Shown here piece by piece: positions 42,314-50,453 of a stretch of DNA of 64,000 bases. Both the position numbers and the translations under genes were made by a program. The DNA is from Microbacterium hatanonis (GTDB taxonomy: Bacteria > Actinomycetota > Actinomycetes > Actinomycetales > Microbacteriaceae), in assembly GCF_008017415.1 (NCBI RefSeq), contig NZ_VRSV01000001.1:62001-126000 (forward strand), in the 5' to 3' direction. Under the pieces are notes generated by a model, which did no database searches, had not been told where the DNA came from, and worked only from the letters and a program-made list of their open reading frames with translations. Every line of letters starts with the position of its first letter. Within the stretch, counting starts at the first letter, position 1.

Positions 42314-43468
42314 ATGCGCATCCTGCACACGTCCGACTGGCACATCGGCCGGTCGTTCCACGGCCACAGCACGCTCGACGCGCTGCGCGGCGTGCTCGAC
42401 GTGCTGGTCGAGCAGGTGAGCGAGCACCGCATCGACGTCGTGGTGCTCGCCGGCGACGTGTTCGACTCCGCTGCTCCGGCGGCAGCCTGCTACTCGCTCC
42501 TCAGCGACACCCTCGTGAAGCTCTCCGACGCGGGCGCCCGGGTGATCGTGACGAGCGGCAACCACGACTCCGCCGCCCGGCTCGGGTTCCAGTCGGCGCT
42601 CCTGCGGCCGGGCATCAGCGTGGTGACCGACCCTGCCTCCGTCGGTGCCCCCGTCACCATCGACGACGCCGACGGCCCCGTGCACTTCTACGCCATCCCC
42701 TATCTCGAACCCGCGATCGTCCGCCACCGGTGGGAGGGCGTCGAGCTGCGCAGTCAGGCCCAGACGCTGGGGCACGTCATGGGCATCGTGCGCGACGACC
42801 TCGCCGAGCGCGGCGGTCGGTCGGTCGTCGTCTCCCACTGCTTCACCGCGGGCGTCGAAGCCACACCCGGTGTCGAACGAGAGATCCGCCAGGGCGGTCT
42901 CGACGTCGTGCCCGTCTCGGTCTTCGACGGCCCCGACTACGTCGCACTCGGACACATCCACGGCCGCCAGACCCTCACCGATCGTGTGCGCTACGCCGGA
43001 GCGCCCCTGCACTACAGCTTCGGCGAGGGCGACAAGCCCCGCGGGTCGTGGCTCGTCGACCTGGATGCTGCGGGCCTGGCGTCCGTCGAATGGCTCGCTC
43101 TGCCCGTGCCCCGCCCTCTCGTGACGCTCCGCGGAACGCTCGACGAGCTGCTCGGCGACCCCCGCTTCGCCGAGCACGAGCAGTCGTGGGTGTGCGCGCA
43201 GTACACCGACCCCACGCCGCAGCTCGACCCGATGCGGCGCCTGCAGCACCGGTTCACCCACTGCGCGACGGTCATGCACGCGCCCATCGGCGCGGTCGCC
43301 GACGACGGGCGGGACTACGCCGGGCGGGTACGAGCGGCGCGTGACGACGTCGAACTCGTCGACGCCTTCCTCGCCCACGTGCGCGCCGGCGAAGGCGCCT
43401 CCGCCGACGAGGTGACGCTCATGAGAGAGGTCGTCGACGCGCGCACCCTGACCGAGGCGACGGCGTGA
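42314..43468 (+). CDS. sbcD: Exonuclease subunit SbcD
   Basis: A 384-residue Mre11-family nuclease subunit. Metal-binding motifs occur in order: TSDWHIG, AGDVFDSAAP, SGNHDSAARL, VSHCF and LGHIHGRQ. With SbcC it opens DNA hairpins and degrades duplex ends during repair. The gene overlaps sbcC by four bases (GTGA), so the subunits are translationally coupled. Confidence 0.96.
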   Translation: MRILHTSDWHIGRSFHGHSTLDALRGVLDVLVEQVSEHRIDVVVLAGDVFDSAAPAAACYSLLSDTLVKLSDAGARVIVTSGNHDSAARLGFQSALLRPGISVVTDPASVGAPVTIDDADGPVHFYAIPYLEPAIVRHRWEGVELRSQAQTLGHVMGIVRDDLAERGGRSVVVSHCFTAGVEATPGVEREIRQGGLDVVPVSVFDGPDYVALGHIHGRQTLTDRVRYAGAPLHYSFGEGDKPRGSWLVDLDAAGLASVEWLALPVPRPLVTLRGTLDELLGDPRFAEHEQSWVCAQYTDPTPQLDPMRRLQHRFTHCATVMHAPIGAVADDGRDYAGRVRAARDDVELVDAFLAHVRAGEGASADEVTLMREVVDARTLTEATA

Positions 43469-46400
43469 AGCTCCACCGGCTCGAGCTGGCCGGGTTCGGC
43501 CCGTTCCTCGAGCGGCAGAGCGTCGACTTCGACGCGTTCGCCGACGACGGCATCTTCCTGATCGCCGGGCGCACCGGTGCCGGCAAGTCGAGCGTGCTCG
43601 ACGGGGTGTGCTTCGCCCTCTACGGCAGCGTGCCGCGGTACGAGTCCGGCGAGAAGAGGCTGCGCAGCGATCATTGCGGCCCCGAAGACCCCACCGAGGT
43701 CACGCTCGAGTTCACCGCCGAGGGCAGCCGATGGCGTGTCCGTCGCTCGCCGGAGTACGAGCGGCCGAAGAAGAACGGCGGCGGATTCACGACACAGGCG
43801 CCGCAGGCCCTGCTGGAGGAGTTCTCCTCGGGCACGTGGACCGGCGTCGCCGCCCGACCTCGTGACGTCGCCGCGCGGCTCGACGAGATCCTCGGCCTCA
43901 CGCAGCAGCAGTTCCTGCAGGTCATCCTGCTCGCACAGAACCGCTTCGCGCGGTTCCTGCTCGCCCGCAACGACGAACGGCAGGCGCTGCTGCGCACCCT
44001 GTTCGCCACGCGCACGTACGAGGACTACGAACGCGAGCTCGAGAGCCGCCGCAAAGATGCCGAGCGCGCCCTCGCCGCCGAGGGCGACACGGCCCGTGTG
44101 CTGGTCGACGAGGGCGAGCTCCTCGCGCGCGAGTCCGACCTCGACGGGACGACGCACGGTGCGATGGCCGCTGAGTCGACGGATGCTGCCGCGCCGCCCG
44201 AGAGCGTCGATGCGGTGCGGCCCCTCGCCGACCGGGTCGTTGCGCTCGTGCGCGCCGTCGAGCGCGCGGAGTATCGCGTCGACACGCTCGCCCGCGCGCG
44301 CGACGGCGCCGACGCCGAGCTCGCGGCGGCGACGGAGCGCGAGCGGGCGGCGGCCGCGCTGCGCGCCGCCCAGGAGCAGCGCCTCACCGCTCGGGCGGCC
44401 CTCGAGGCGCTCGAGGCTCGGGCGGAACGCATCGCCGAGATGCGCGCCGAGCTGGCGCTCGCCAACGCGGCCGAAGCCCTCCGCTCGTCGATCGAGAACG
44501 CCGGTCGTGCCGAGTCCGCGGCGCGACGAGCCGCCGACGCCGAACGCGACGCGCTCGCGCGGTGTTCGGCCCTGGGCGAGGGGTCGCCGACGAACGCCTC
44601 CCTCCGTGACCGCGAAGACGAACTGGCCGCGACCATCGCGGCGAGCGACGCCGCGCTCGCCGCCGAGGGGGAGCGCACCGCGATCGACGCCTCTCTCCGC
44701 GCGGCGCGCGAGAGCGAACAGGCGATGCTGCGCGAGATGGCCGAGCTCGACGAGCGTCGCCGCCCCGTCCCCGCCCTGCTTGCGCAGCTGTCCGAGCGCC
44801 TGACCGCCGTGGCGGGCGCCGCCCGGGGCGCCGAATCTGCGCGCGCGGTCCTCGCCGACACCGAACGCAGGCGTGCCGCCGCCCATGAGGCGGTCGCGCT
44901 CGAGGCCAGTGTCCGCACGGCTGAGCGCGAGGCGCTCGAGCGCGGAACGGCCGTGACGACGACGGCCGCGCGCCTGACGGCACTGCTTCAGCGCCGGCTC
45001 GACGGTGCGGCGGGCGATCTCGCCGCCGCCCTCGTCGACGGTGAGCCCTGCCCTGTCTGCGGCGCGGTCGACCACCCGCATCCTGCGCCCGTGTCGGACG
45101 ACCCCGTCGGCGATGACGAGATCGCCGCCGCCGAGGCCGAGAAGGACGCCGCCATCGACGCCGACCGGGCAGCGGCTCTCGCGTGGCGTGCGGCCCGCGA
45201 CGCGCATGCCCTCATCGCGGTCCGGGCAGGAGGCGACGACGTCGCCACGCTCGACGCGGCTGTCGAATCGGCGGCGGCTGCGCTGTCCCGCGCCGAGGCC
45301 GACGTCTCGGCGGCGGAGGCGCTGACCGCCGAGCACGCCGAGCTCTCGGCGCTCGCCGAGGCGGCCGCGCTCGAGCACGCCCGGCTGACCGAGGCGCTGG
45401 CCGAGGTGCGGCAGCGGGTCGCGCTCGACGAGCAGCGCGCGACGACCGCCGCAACGATCGTCGACGCCGCGCGCGGCGAGTTCGCCACGGTGGCCGAGCG
45501 CCGAGCCGACGCGGTCGGTCGACGCGATGCGGTGCGCGCCCTCGCCGAGGCGCGGGCCGAGCTCGCGCTGCGCACGCAGGTGCTCGCCGATGCTCGCGCC
45601 GACCGCGACGCCCGTCTGGCCGCGTCCACGTTCGACGACCCGTCCGCGGTCGAGGCCGCGCTCCGCGACCCCGCCGCGCGGGCGCGGCTCGACGACGCGG
45701 TGCGCGAGCACGAAAGCGCCGCCCGTGCGGCGAAGGAGCGCCTGCTCGAGCTCGAGCTCGCCCTCGTCGACGCGCCCGACGAACTCGTCGACCTCGACGG
45801 GCCCGCCCGGGCCGTCGCCGTGGCGCGGGAGGCCTTCACCTCCGCGATCTCCGCGCTGGCCGCCGCGACGGGGGTCGCCGAACGCCTCCGCGATCTCACC
45901 CAGCGCGCCGACGCCGCGACCGAGGGCATCACCGCCCTCGCCGACCGGCACGCGGTGATCGCCCGACTGGCCAACACGGTCGCCGGGCGCGCGCCCAACA
46001 CGCACCGCATGACGCTCGAGACGTTCGTGCTGGCCGCCGAGCTCGAAGAGATCGTCGGCGCGGCGAACCTCCGCCTCGCCGAGATGTCGTCGGGGAGGTA
46101 CCGCCTGCAGCATTCCGACGCGCTCGCGGCTCGCGGCGCGGCATCCGGCCTCGGACTCGAGATCATGGACGCCTTCACCGGCCAGGCGCGCCCACCGCAG
46201 TCGCTCTCCGGGGGTGAATCGTTCCTCGCCTCCCTCGCCCTCGCCCTCGGCCTCGCCGAGATCGTCACCGCACGCGCCGGCGGTCTGCGCCTCGACACCC
46301 TCTTCATCGACGAGGGCTTCGGGTCGCTCGACGACGACACCCTCGATCTGGCCATGCGCACGCTCGACGAACTGCGCCAGGGCGGGCGCACGGTCGGAGT

Positions 46401-46509
46401 CATCAGCCACGTCGCATCGATGAAGGAGCAGGTCCCCGCTCAGCTGCTCGTCGAGGCGACGCCGCAGGGGCCGAGCGTGATCCGGCAGCAGTCCACCGTC
46501 GCCGTCTGA
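43465..46509 (+). CDS. sbcC: Exonuclease subunit SbcC (Rad50-like ATPase)
   Basis: A 1014-residue SMC-like ATPase. Walker A GRTGAGKSS starts at residue 35, the zinc hook CPVC is at 529-532 in the middle of Ala/Arg/Glu-rich coiled coils, the ABC signature LSGGES is near 914, and the Walker B region is DTLFIDEGFGSLD. It bridges DNA ends and drives SbcD. The coiled-coil arms are of normal length. The long high-GC coiled coil produces large spurious open frames on the other strand. Confidence 0.96.
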   Translation: MKLHRLELAGFGPFLERQSVDFDAFADDGIFLIAGRTGAGKSSVLDGVCFALYGSVPRYESGEKRLRSDHCGPEDPTEVTLEFTAEGSRWRVRRSPEYERPKKNGGGFTTQAPQALLEEFSSGTWTGVAARPRDVAARLDEILGLTQQQFLQVILLAQNRFARFLLARNDERQALLRTLFATRTYEDYERELESRRKDAERALAAEGDTARVLVDEGELLARESDLDGTTHGAMAAESTDAAAPPESVDAVRPLADRVVALVRAVERAEYRVDTLARARDGADAELAAATERERAAAALRAAQEQRLTARAALEALEARAERIAEMRAELALANAAEALRSSIENAGRAESAARRAADAERDALARCSALGEGSPTNASLRDREDELAATIAASDAALAAEGERTAIDASLRAARESEQAMLREMAELDERRRPVPALLAQLSERLTAVAGAARGAESARAVLADTERRRAAAHEAVALEASVRTAEREALERGTAVTTTAARLTALLQRRLDGAAGDLAAALVDGEPCPVCGAVDHPHPAPVSDDPVGDDEIAAAEAEKDAAIDADRAAALAWRAARDAHALIAVRAGGDDVATLDAAVESAAAALSRAEADVSAAEALTAEHAELSALAEAAALEHARLTEALAEVRQRVALDEQRATTAATIVDAARGEFATVAERRADAVGRRDAVRALAEARAELALRTQVLADARADRDARLAASTFDDPSAVEAALRDPAARARLDDAVREHESAARAAKERLLELELALVDAPDELVDLDGPARAVAVAREAFTSAISALAAATGVAERLRDLTQRADAATEGITALADRHAVIARLANTVAGRAPNTHRMTLETFVLAAELEEIVGAANLRLAEMSSGRYRLQHSDALAARGAASGLGLEIMDAFTGQARPPQSLSGGESFLASLALALGLAEIVTARAGGLRLDTLFIDEGFGSLDDDTLDLAMRTLDELRQGGRTVGVISHVASMKEQVPAQLLVEATPQGPSVIRQQSTVAV

Positions 46510-46519
46510 GTCGCACGGG

Positions 46520-46525
46520 TAGGCT
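46520..46525 (+). promoter_or_regulatory. -10 element, leaderless start of small membrane protein
   Basis: TAGGCT is followed by six bases (ggaggc) and the ATG at 46532. GGAGG is only one base from the ATG. Confidence 0.55.
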
Positions 46526-46531
46526 GGAGGC

Positions 46532-46714
46532 ATGAACAAGTCGACGATCTGGTCCATCCTCGGAGTCATCGTCGCGATCGTGATCGCGTGGTTCCTCGTG
46601 AACATCCTGTTCTCGGTGCTCGCGTTCGTCTTCAAGCTGCTCATCGTCGCGGTGGTCGCCGCCGTCGTGTACTTCGCACTGCGGGCGCTCTTCTCCCGCG
46701 ACCGCGAGGTGTGA
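46532..46714 (+). CDS. Small membrane protein, 60 residues
   Basis: Two hydrophobic stretches cover most of the protein (from SILGVIVAIVIAWFLV to VVAAVVYFALRALF), ending in the charged tail SRDREV. It resembles small envelope proteins common in Microbacteriaceae, but no family is recognised. It is supported by its own -10 element and by typical codon use. Confidence 0.75.
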   Translation: MNKSTIWSILGVIVAIVIAWFLVNILFSVLAFVFKLLIVAVVAAVVYFALRALFSRDREV

Positions 46715-46760
46715 TTTCCACACGATGAGCAAGGGGGGCCGCGTGCGAGTGATCCGTGGC

Positions 46761-46766
46761 TACCCT
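46761..46766 (+). promoter_or_regulatory. -10 element upstream of MFS gene
   Basis: TACCCT lies five bases before an in-frame GTG (46772) and eight before the ATG (46775). Either may be the start of a leaderless message. Confidence 0.5.
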
Positions 46767-46774
46767 GAAGCGTG

Positions 46775-48280
46775 ATGTCTGACGCGCCCTCCACCCAGAA
46801 CCGGAAGGGCGCACACCCTCCCACCCAGGACATCCAGCTGAGCCCGAGCCACCGCTGGCGGGCCTACTGGATCGCGGTGTCGGTCGCCGCTCTGACGATC
46901 CTCGACCTCAGCAAGGTCAACGTCGCGCTTCCCTCGATCGAGTCGGCGCTCGGGGCGGGGCCGACCGAGCTGCAGCTCATCGTCTCGGGTTACATCCTCA
47001 CCTTCGGTCTCGTGCTCGTACCCGCAGGACGCCTCGGCGACCAGCGCTCACGACGCGCGCTCTTCCTCATCGGCCTCTCGCTCTTCCTCGTCACCAGCCT
47101 CGCTTGTGCGCTCGCGCCCACGGCGCCGATCCTGCTCGTCTCCCGCCTGCTGCAGGGCGTCGCCGCCGGGATCCAGATGCCGCAGGTGCTCGGGCTCATC
47201 CAGCAGCTGTTCCAGGGCAAGGAGCGCGGCCGCGCGTTCGGGCTCTTCGGCGCCACCATCGGCATCGCGACCGCCTTCGGTCCTACCCTCGGCGGCCTGA
47301 TGATCGCCCTCGGTGGAGAGACAGACGGGTGGCGGCTCATCTTCTGGATCAATGTGCCGCTCACCCTCATCGTGATCGTGCTCGCGGCCTTCTTCCTCCC
47401 GAGCACGCGCACGAAGTCGCATCGCAAGGTGCAGCTCGACCCCGTCGGCGTGCTGCTGTTCGGGCTCGCGGTCGCCGGTCTCATGCTGCCGTTCCTGCTC
47501 ACCACGGGCTCGCCGGACGACAACCCCGCGCGGTGGTGGCTGATCGTCGGCGGCGCCGTGTTCGTCGCGGCCTTCATCGCGTGGGAACGCCGCTACTCCG
47601 CGCGGGGGCGCGTGCCGCTCATTCCGTTCGAGGTCTTCGCGCACGCCTCGTACCGCAACGGCGTGCTCATCTCGACGACCTACTTCGCCGCGCTCCCGGC
47701 GACCTTCATCCTCACGACGCTGTTCCTTCAGAGCGGGCTCGATCTCGAGCCGGTGTTCGCCGGGATGGTGACGATCGGTTTCGCCATCGCCTCGGCCATC
47801 TCGTCGTGGATCGGCGGCAACCTGGTCACCCGGCTCGGGCGACCTCTCGTGGTCTGGGGCGTTGCGGGTCTGCTCGTGAGCATCGTCGGCATGGTCTCCG
47901 CCGCGATCTTCCTCCCGCCGGAATGGGCTCTGCTCGGAATGGGGTCGATCCTGGCCGTCGGCGGCTTCGCGGGAGGCCTGGTCATCTCCCCGAACCAGAC
48001 GTTGATGCTCGCCGACATCCCCGTCGCGCAGGGCGGGCTCGCCGGCTCCGTCGGTCAGCTCGGCCAGCGCATCGGAACGGCCATCGGCACGGCCGTCGCG
48101 CTCGCGCTGTTCTACTCGACGGTCTACGCCGAGCAGGGCACGCGCACGACGCTCGACGTCTACCACGACGCCTACCTCTACGGCATGATCTCGGTCGCGA
48201 TCTTCCTCGCGCTCTCGCTCATCGTCGGTGTCGTCGACCTCGCCGGCCGACGACACCGCGGCGAGCCTCAGACGCCGTAG
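46775..48280 (+). CDS. MFS transporter, DHA2 (EmrB/QacA) type
   Basis: A 501-residue exporter with 14 predicted helices. LDLSKVNVALPSIESALG is the helix-1 motif of the DHA2 group, GRLGDQRSRR the helix 2-3 loop and FGLFGATIGIATAFGPTLGG the antiporter motif C. Drug or metabolite efflux by proton antiport is expected. An in-frame GTG immediately before the ATG would add one residue. Its 3' end overlaps the converging MTA/SAH nucleosidase gene by 13 bases. Confidence 0.92.
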   Translation: MSDAPSTQNRKGAHPPTQDIQLSPSHRWRAYWIAVSVAALTILDLSKVNVALPSIESALGAGPTELQLIVSGYILTFGLVLVPAGRLGDQRSRRALFLIGLSLFLVTSLACALAPTAPILLVSRLLQGVAAGIQMPQVLGLIQQLFQGKERGRAFGLFGATIGIATAFGPTLGGLMIALGGETDGWRLIFWINVPLTLIVIVLAAFFLPSTRTKSHRKVQLDPVGVLLFGLAVAGLMLPFLLTTGSPDDNPARWWLIVGGAVFVAAFIAWERRYSARGRVPLIPFEVFAHASYRNGVLISTTYFAALPATFILTTLFLQSGLDLEPVFAGMVTIGFAIASAISSWIGGNLVTRLGRPLVVWGVAGLLVSIVGMVSAAIFLPPEWALLGMGSILAVGGFAGGLVISPNQTLMLADIPVAQGGLAGSVGQLGQRIGTAIGTAVALALFYSTVYAEQGTRTTLDVYHDAYLYGMISVAIFLALSLIVGVVDLAGRRHRGEPQTP

Positions 48281-48825
48281 AGCTCGCGGATACTGGTGCG
48301 CAGCCACTCGCTGCAGACCAGCGCGGCGTCGTCCCACTCCTCGGTCGCACCGTCCTGCGCCCGGTCGCTGACCGCGCGGAGGATGCGGATCGGCACGTCG
48401 AACTGCTGGGCGACCCAGACGAGGGCGTAGGACTCCATGTCGACCATGCGGGCGCCGAGGGAGCGGATCGCGACGACCGCGTCGGCGTCGTCGATGAAGT
48501 GGTCACCGGTGGCGATCACGATGCCGTCTGCGGCCAGCTCCACCCGCTCGGGCAGCCAGACGTGGTGGCCGATGATGCCGTCGAGGCCCTTCACATCGTG
48601 CTGGAGGGCCGCGCCGATCTCGTGCACGCCCGATTCGAGGTCGGGGTCGATCGCTCCGGCGGTGCCCACGACGACGATCTCGTCGTAGGTGTTCGTCGCA
48701 AGGGCTCGCGTGAGGGCGTAGGCGGCGGGGACCTTACCGACGCCGGTGAGCAGTCGGTCGAAACCGGGCAGCTCAGGCTCGAAGGCGACGAGTTCGGACG
48801 GATGGGCGGCAACGAGAAGCTTCAC
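48268..48825 (-). CDS. 5'-methylthioadenosine/S-adenosylhomocysteine nucleosidase family
   Basis: A 185-residue purine-nucleosidase-fold enzyme, shorter than E. coli MTAN (about 230). Catalytic residues are traceable: Glu11 in AAHPSELVAF, Glu in MVDMESYAL and Asp in AVSDRAQDG. It would release adenine from methylthioadenosine or adenosylhomocysteine in methyl-cycle salvage. The GTG start is preceded by GAGAAT and six bases. Two small membrane protein genes lie directly upstream in the same direction. Confidence 0.87.
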   Translation of the reverse strand: MKLLVAAHPSELVAFEPELPGFDRLLTGVGKVPAAYALTRALATNTYDEIVVVGTAGAIDPDLESGVHEIGAALQHDVKGLDGIIGHHVWLPERVELAADGIVIATGDHFIDDADAVVAIRSLGARMVDMESYALVWVAQQFDVPIRILRAVSDRAQDGATEEWDDAALVCSEWLRTSIRELYGV

Positions 48826-48837
48826 CCGCCCATTCTC

Positions 48838-48969
48838 TCAGCCGCCGTTGACGATGCCGATGATCCCCGAGATGAGGAAGTAGGCGCCGACGCCCGCCAC
48901 CGCGATCCAGATGCCTATGCGGGTCGGAGACGGCTTCTTCGGGTCGTTGTCGGAGTTCAGGGGCAGCAT
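48838..48969 (-). CDS. Small single-helix membrane protein, 43 residues
   Basis: The frame begins MLPLNSDNDPKKPSPTRIGI and continues into one hydrophobic helix (WIAVAGVGAYFLISGIIGIV), ending NGG. The start lies six bases after the stop of the upstream small gene, and its stop lies 12 bases before the nucleosidase start, so it fits an operon. No family is recognised. The hydrophobic helix and spacing are the only support. Confidence 0.6.
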   Translation of the reverse strand: MLPLNSDNDPKKPSPTRIGIWIAVAGVGAYFLISGIIGIVNGG

Positions 48970-48975
48970 CCGGTA

Positions 48976-49170
48976 TTACGACCTCACCAAGTCGACGACG
49001 GAGACGATGACGGCGAGGGTGCCGCCGATCGCAGCGATGGCGGCGACGAACGGGCCACCGCCGGCGAAGAAGGCGACGACGCCGAAGGCGATCAGCGCGA
49101 GCCCGACGACGATGCCGATGATCTGGTACGCGAGGTACCTGCCTCGGCCGAGTCGTTGTTCGTCTTCCAC
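48976..49170 (-). CDS. Small membrane protein, 64 residues, two helices
   Basis: After a charged start (EDEQRLGRGRYLAYQ) there are two hydrophobic helices separated by FFAGGGPF, ending VVDLVRS. The GTG start has TAGCCT exactly six bases upstream. It appears to be the first gene of a three-gene unit with the 43-residue protein and the nucleosidase. Confidence 0.75.
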   Translation of the reverse strand: MEDEQRLGRGRYLAYQIIGIVVGLALIAFGVVAFFAGGGPFVAAIAAIGGTLAVIVSVVDLVRS

Positions 49171-49176
49171 GCTTGC

Positions 49177-49182
49177 AGGCTA
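49177..49182 (-). promoter_or_regulatory. -10 element, leaderless start of small membrane protein
   Basis: TAGCCT on the minus strand is followed by six bases (gcaagc) and the GTG at 49170. Confidence 0.6.
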
Positions 49183-49257
49183 CCGGGTCACCCCCGCGAT
49201 CCCCCTTTCTGCGCGGTAGGGGTTGTCGCGGAAGCGTCGTTTCGCCAGGCTTCGTGG

Positions 49258-49752
49258 ATGAGAACCCCGCGCCCGGATGACATCCGCCCCGGCCAGGAAT
49301 CGGTCTGGGACTACCCCCGCCCGCCCCGGCTCGAGCACGTCGACGTGCGGGTGCAGATCGATTTCGGCGGCGAGCGCATCGTCGACACCGACGACGTCGT
49401 ACGCGTGCTCGAGACGAGCCATCCCCCCGTCTACTACCTGCCGATCGCGGCGTTCGGCGAGGCGCTCGTGCCGACCGACGGAGCCTCGTTCTGCGAGTTC
49501 AAGGGCGCCGCGCGCTACTTCGACGTGCACGGCGGCGCCGAGCGGGCCGACCACGCCGCGTGGAACTACCCGAGGCCGATGCCCGGGTACGAGGATCTCG
49601 ACGACCGCGTCGCGGTGTATGCCGCTCCCATGGACCGATGCATCGTCGACGGGGAGGTCGTCGTGCCTCAACCCGGAGGGTTCTACGGCGGCTGGGTGAC
49701 GGCGGCCATCGCGGGTCCGTTCAAAGGCATTCCCGGCTCGCACGGCTGGTAG
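49258..49752 (+). CDS. DUF427 domain protein
   Basis: A 164-residue protein of the DUF427 family: VWDYPRPPRLEHVDVRVQIDFGGERIVDTDDVVRVLETSHPPVYYLP is diagnostic, and the second half has CEFKGAARYFDV and AAWNYPRPMPGYEDLDDRVAVYA. The function is unknown; a small beta-barrel fold is known for the family. The ATG is preceded by CAGGCT and six bases. Confidence 0.9.
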   Translation: MRTPRPDDIRPGQESVWDYPRPPRLEHVDVRVQIDFGGERIVDTDDVVRVLETSHPPVYYLPIAAFGEALVPTDGASFCEFKGAARYFDVHGGAERADHAAWNYPRPMPGYEDLDDRVAVYAAPMDRCIVDGEVVVPQPGGFYGGWVTAAIAGPFKGIPGSHGW

Positions 49753-49772
49753 CGCCCGCGCGGGCGGCGGGC

Positions 49773-50405
49773 TCAGCTCTTCGCGCCCGTGAGGGCGAGA
49801 GTGCCGCCGAGCCCGATCATCATCACCCCGCCGGTTCCCGACAGGGTGGCGATGCGGCGCGGTGACCGCGCGAACCAGGCGCGGGCGGTGCCGGCGGCGA
49901 GGGCCCAGACGCTGTCGCACGCCAGGGCGAGCACCTGGAACGTGAGTCCGAGGATCAGCAGTTGCGCCCAGACGGCCGGTGCGGCGGGGTCGACGAACTG
50001 CGGGAGGACGGCGACGAAGAACGCGATGGTCTTGGGGTTCGTGAGCCCGACGACGAAGCCCTGTCGCAGAAGCACCCACGACGAGCGCGTGGCACCCGGC
50101 GCTCCCTGCACGTGCGCGTTCCGGTGGCGGATCGCCTGCACGCCGAGCCAGACGAGGTAGATCGCGCCGACGATCTTGATGATCGTGAACGCGACGACCG
50201 ACGAGGCGACGATCGCTCCGATCCCGAACGCCACCGCGAGAACCGCCGGCACCGTCCCGAGGGCGTTGCCCACGACGCTCAGCACGCCGGCCCGGCGACC
50301 CAGCGCGATCGATCGCCCGATCACGAAGAGCACGCTGGGGCCCGGGATCACGATGATCACGACCGAGGCGACGGCGAAGGCGAGGAGGTTCTCGAGCGGC
50401 AGCAT
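49773..50405 (-). CDS. LysE/RhtB family exporter
   Basis: A 210-residue membrane protein with about six helices. IVIPGPSVLFVIGRSIALGRRAGVLSVVGNALG and FVVGLTNPKTIAFFVAVLPQFV are the family signatures. Amino-acid or small-metabolite export is typical; the substrate is unknown. The ATG is preceded by TACGTT and six bases. Confidence 0.92.
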   Translation of the reverse strand: MLPLENLLAFAVASVVIIVIPGPSVLFVIGRSIALGRRAGVLSVVGNALGTVPAVLAVAFGIGAIVASSVVAFTIIKIVGAIYLVWLGVQAIRHRNAHVQGAPGATRSSWVLLRQGFVVGLTNPKTIAFFVAVLPQFVDPAAPAVWAQLLILGLTFQVLALACDSVWALAAGTARAWFARSPRRIATLSGTGGVMMIGLGGTLALTGAKS

Positions 50406-50411
50406 GAACGA

Positions 50412-50417
50412 AACGTA
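50412..50417 (-). promoter_or_regulatory. -10 element, leaderless start of LysE-type gene
   Basis: TACGTT on the minus strand is followed by six bases (tcgttc) and the ATG at 50405. Confidence 0.6.
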
Positions 50418-50453
50418 CCGCCTCCGCAGCGGTGCGGGTGTCGTGTGCGGAGC

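Noticed and set aside
43315..46833. An open frame of more than 1100 codons antisense to sbcC
   Set aside because: It is the mirror of the Ala/Glu/Arg-rich coiled coil. The sense strand has complete SbcC motifs and a coupled sbcD.
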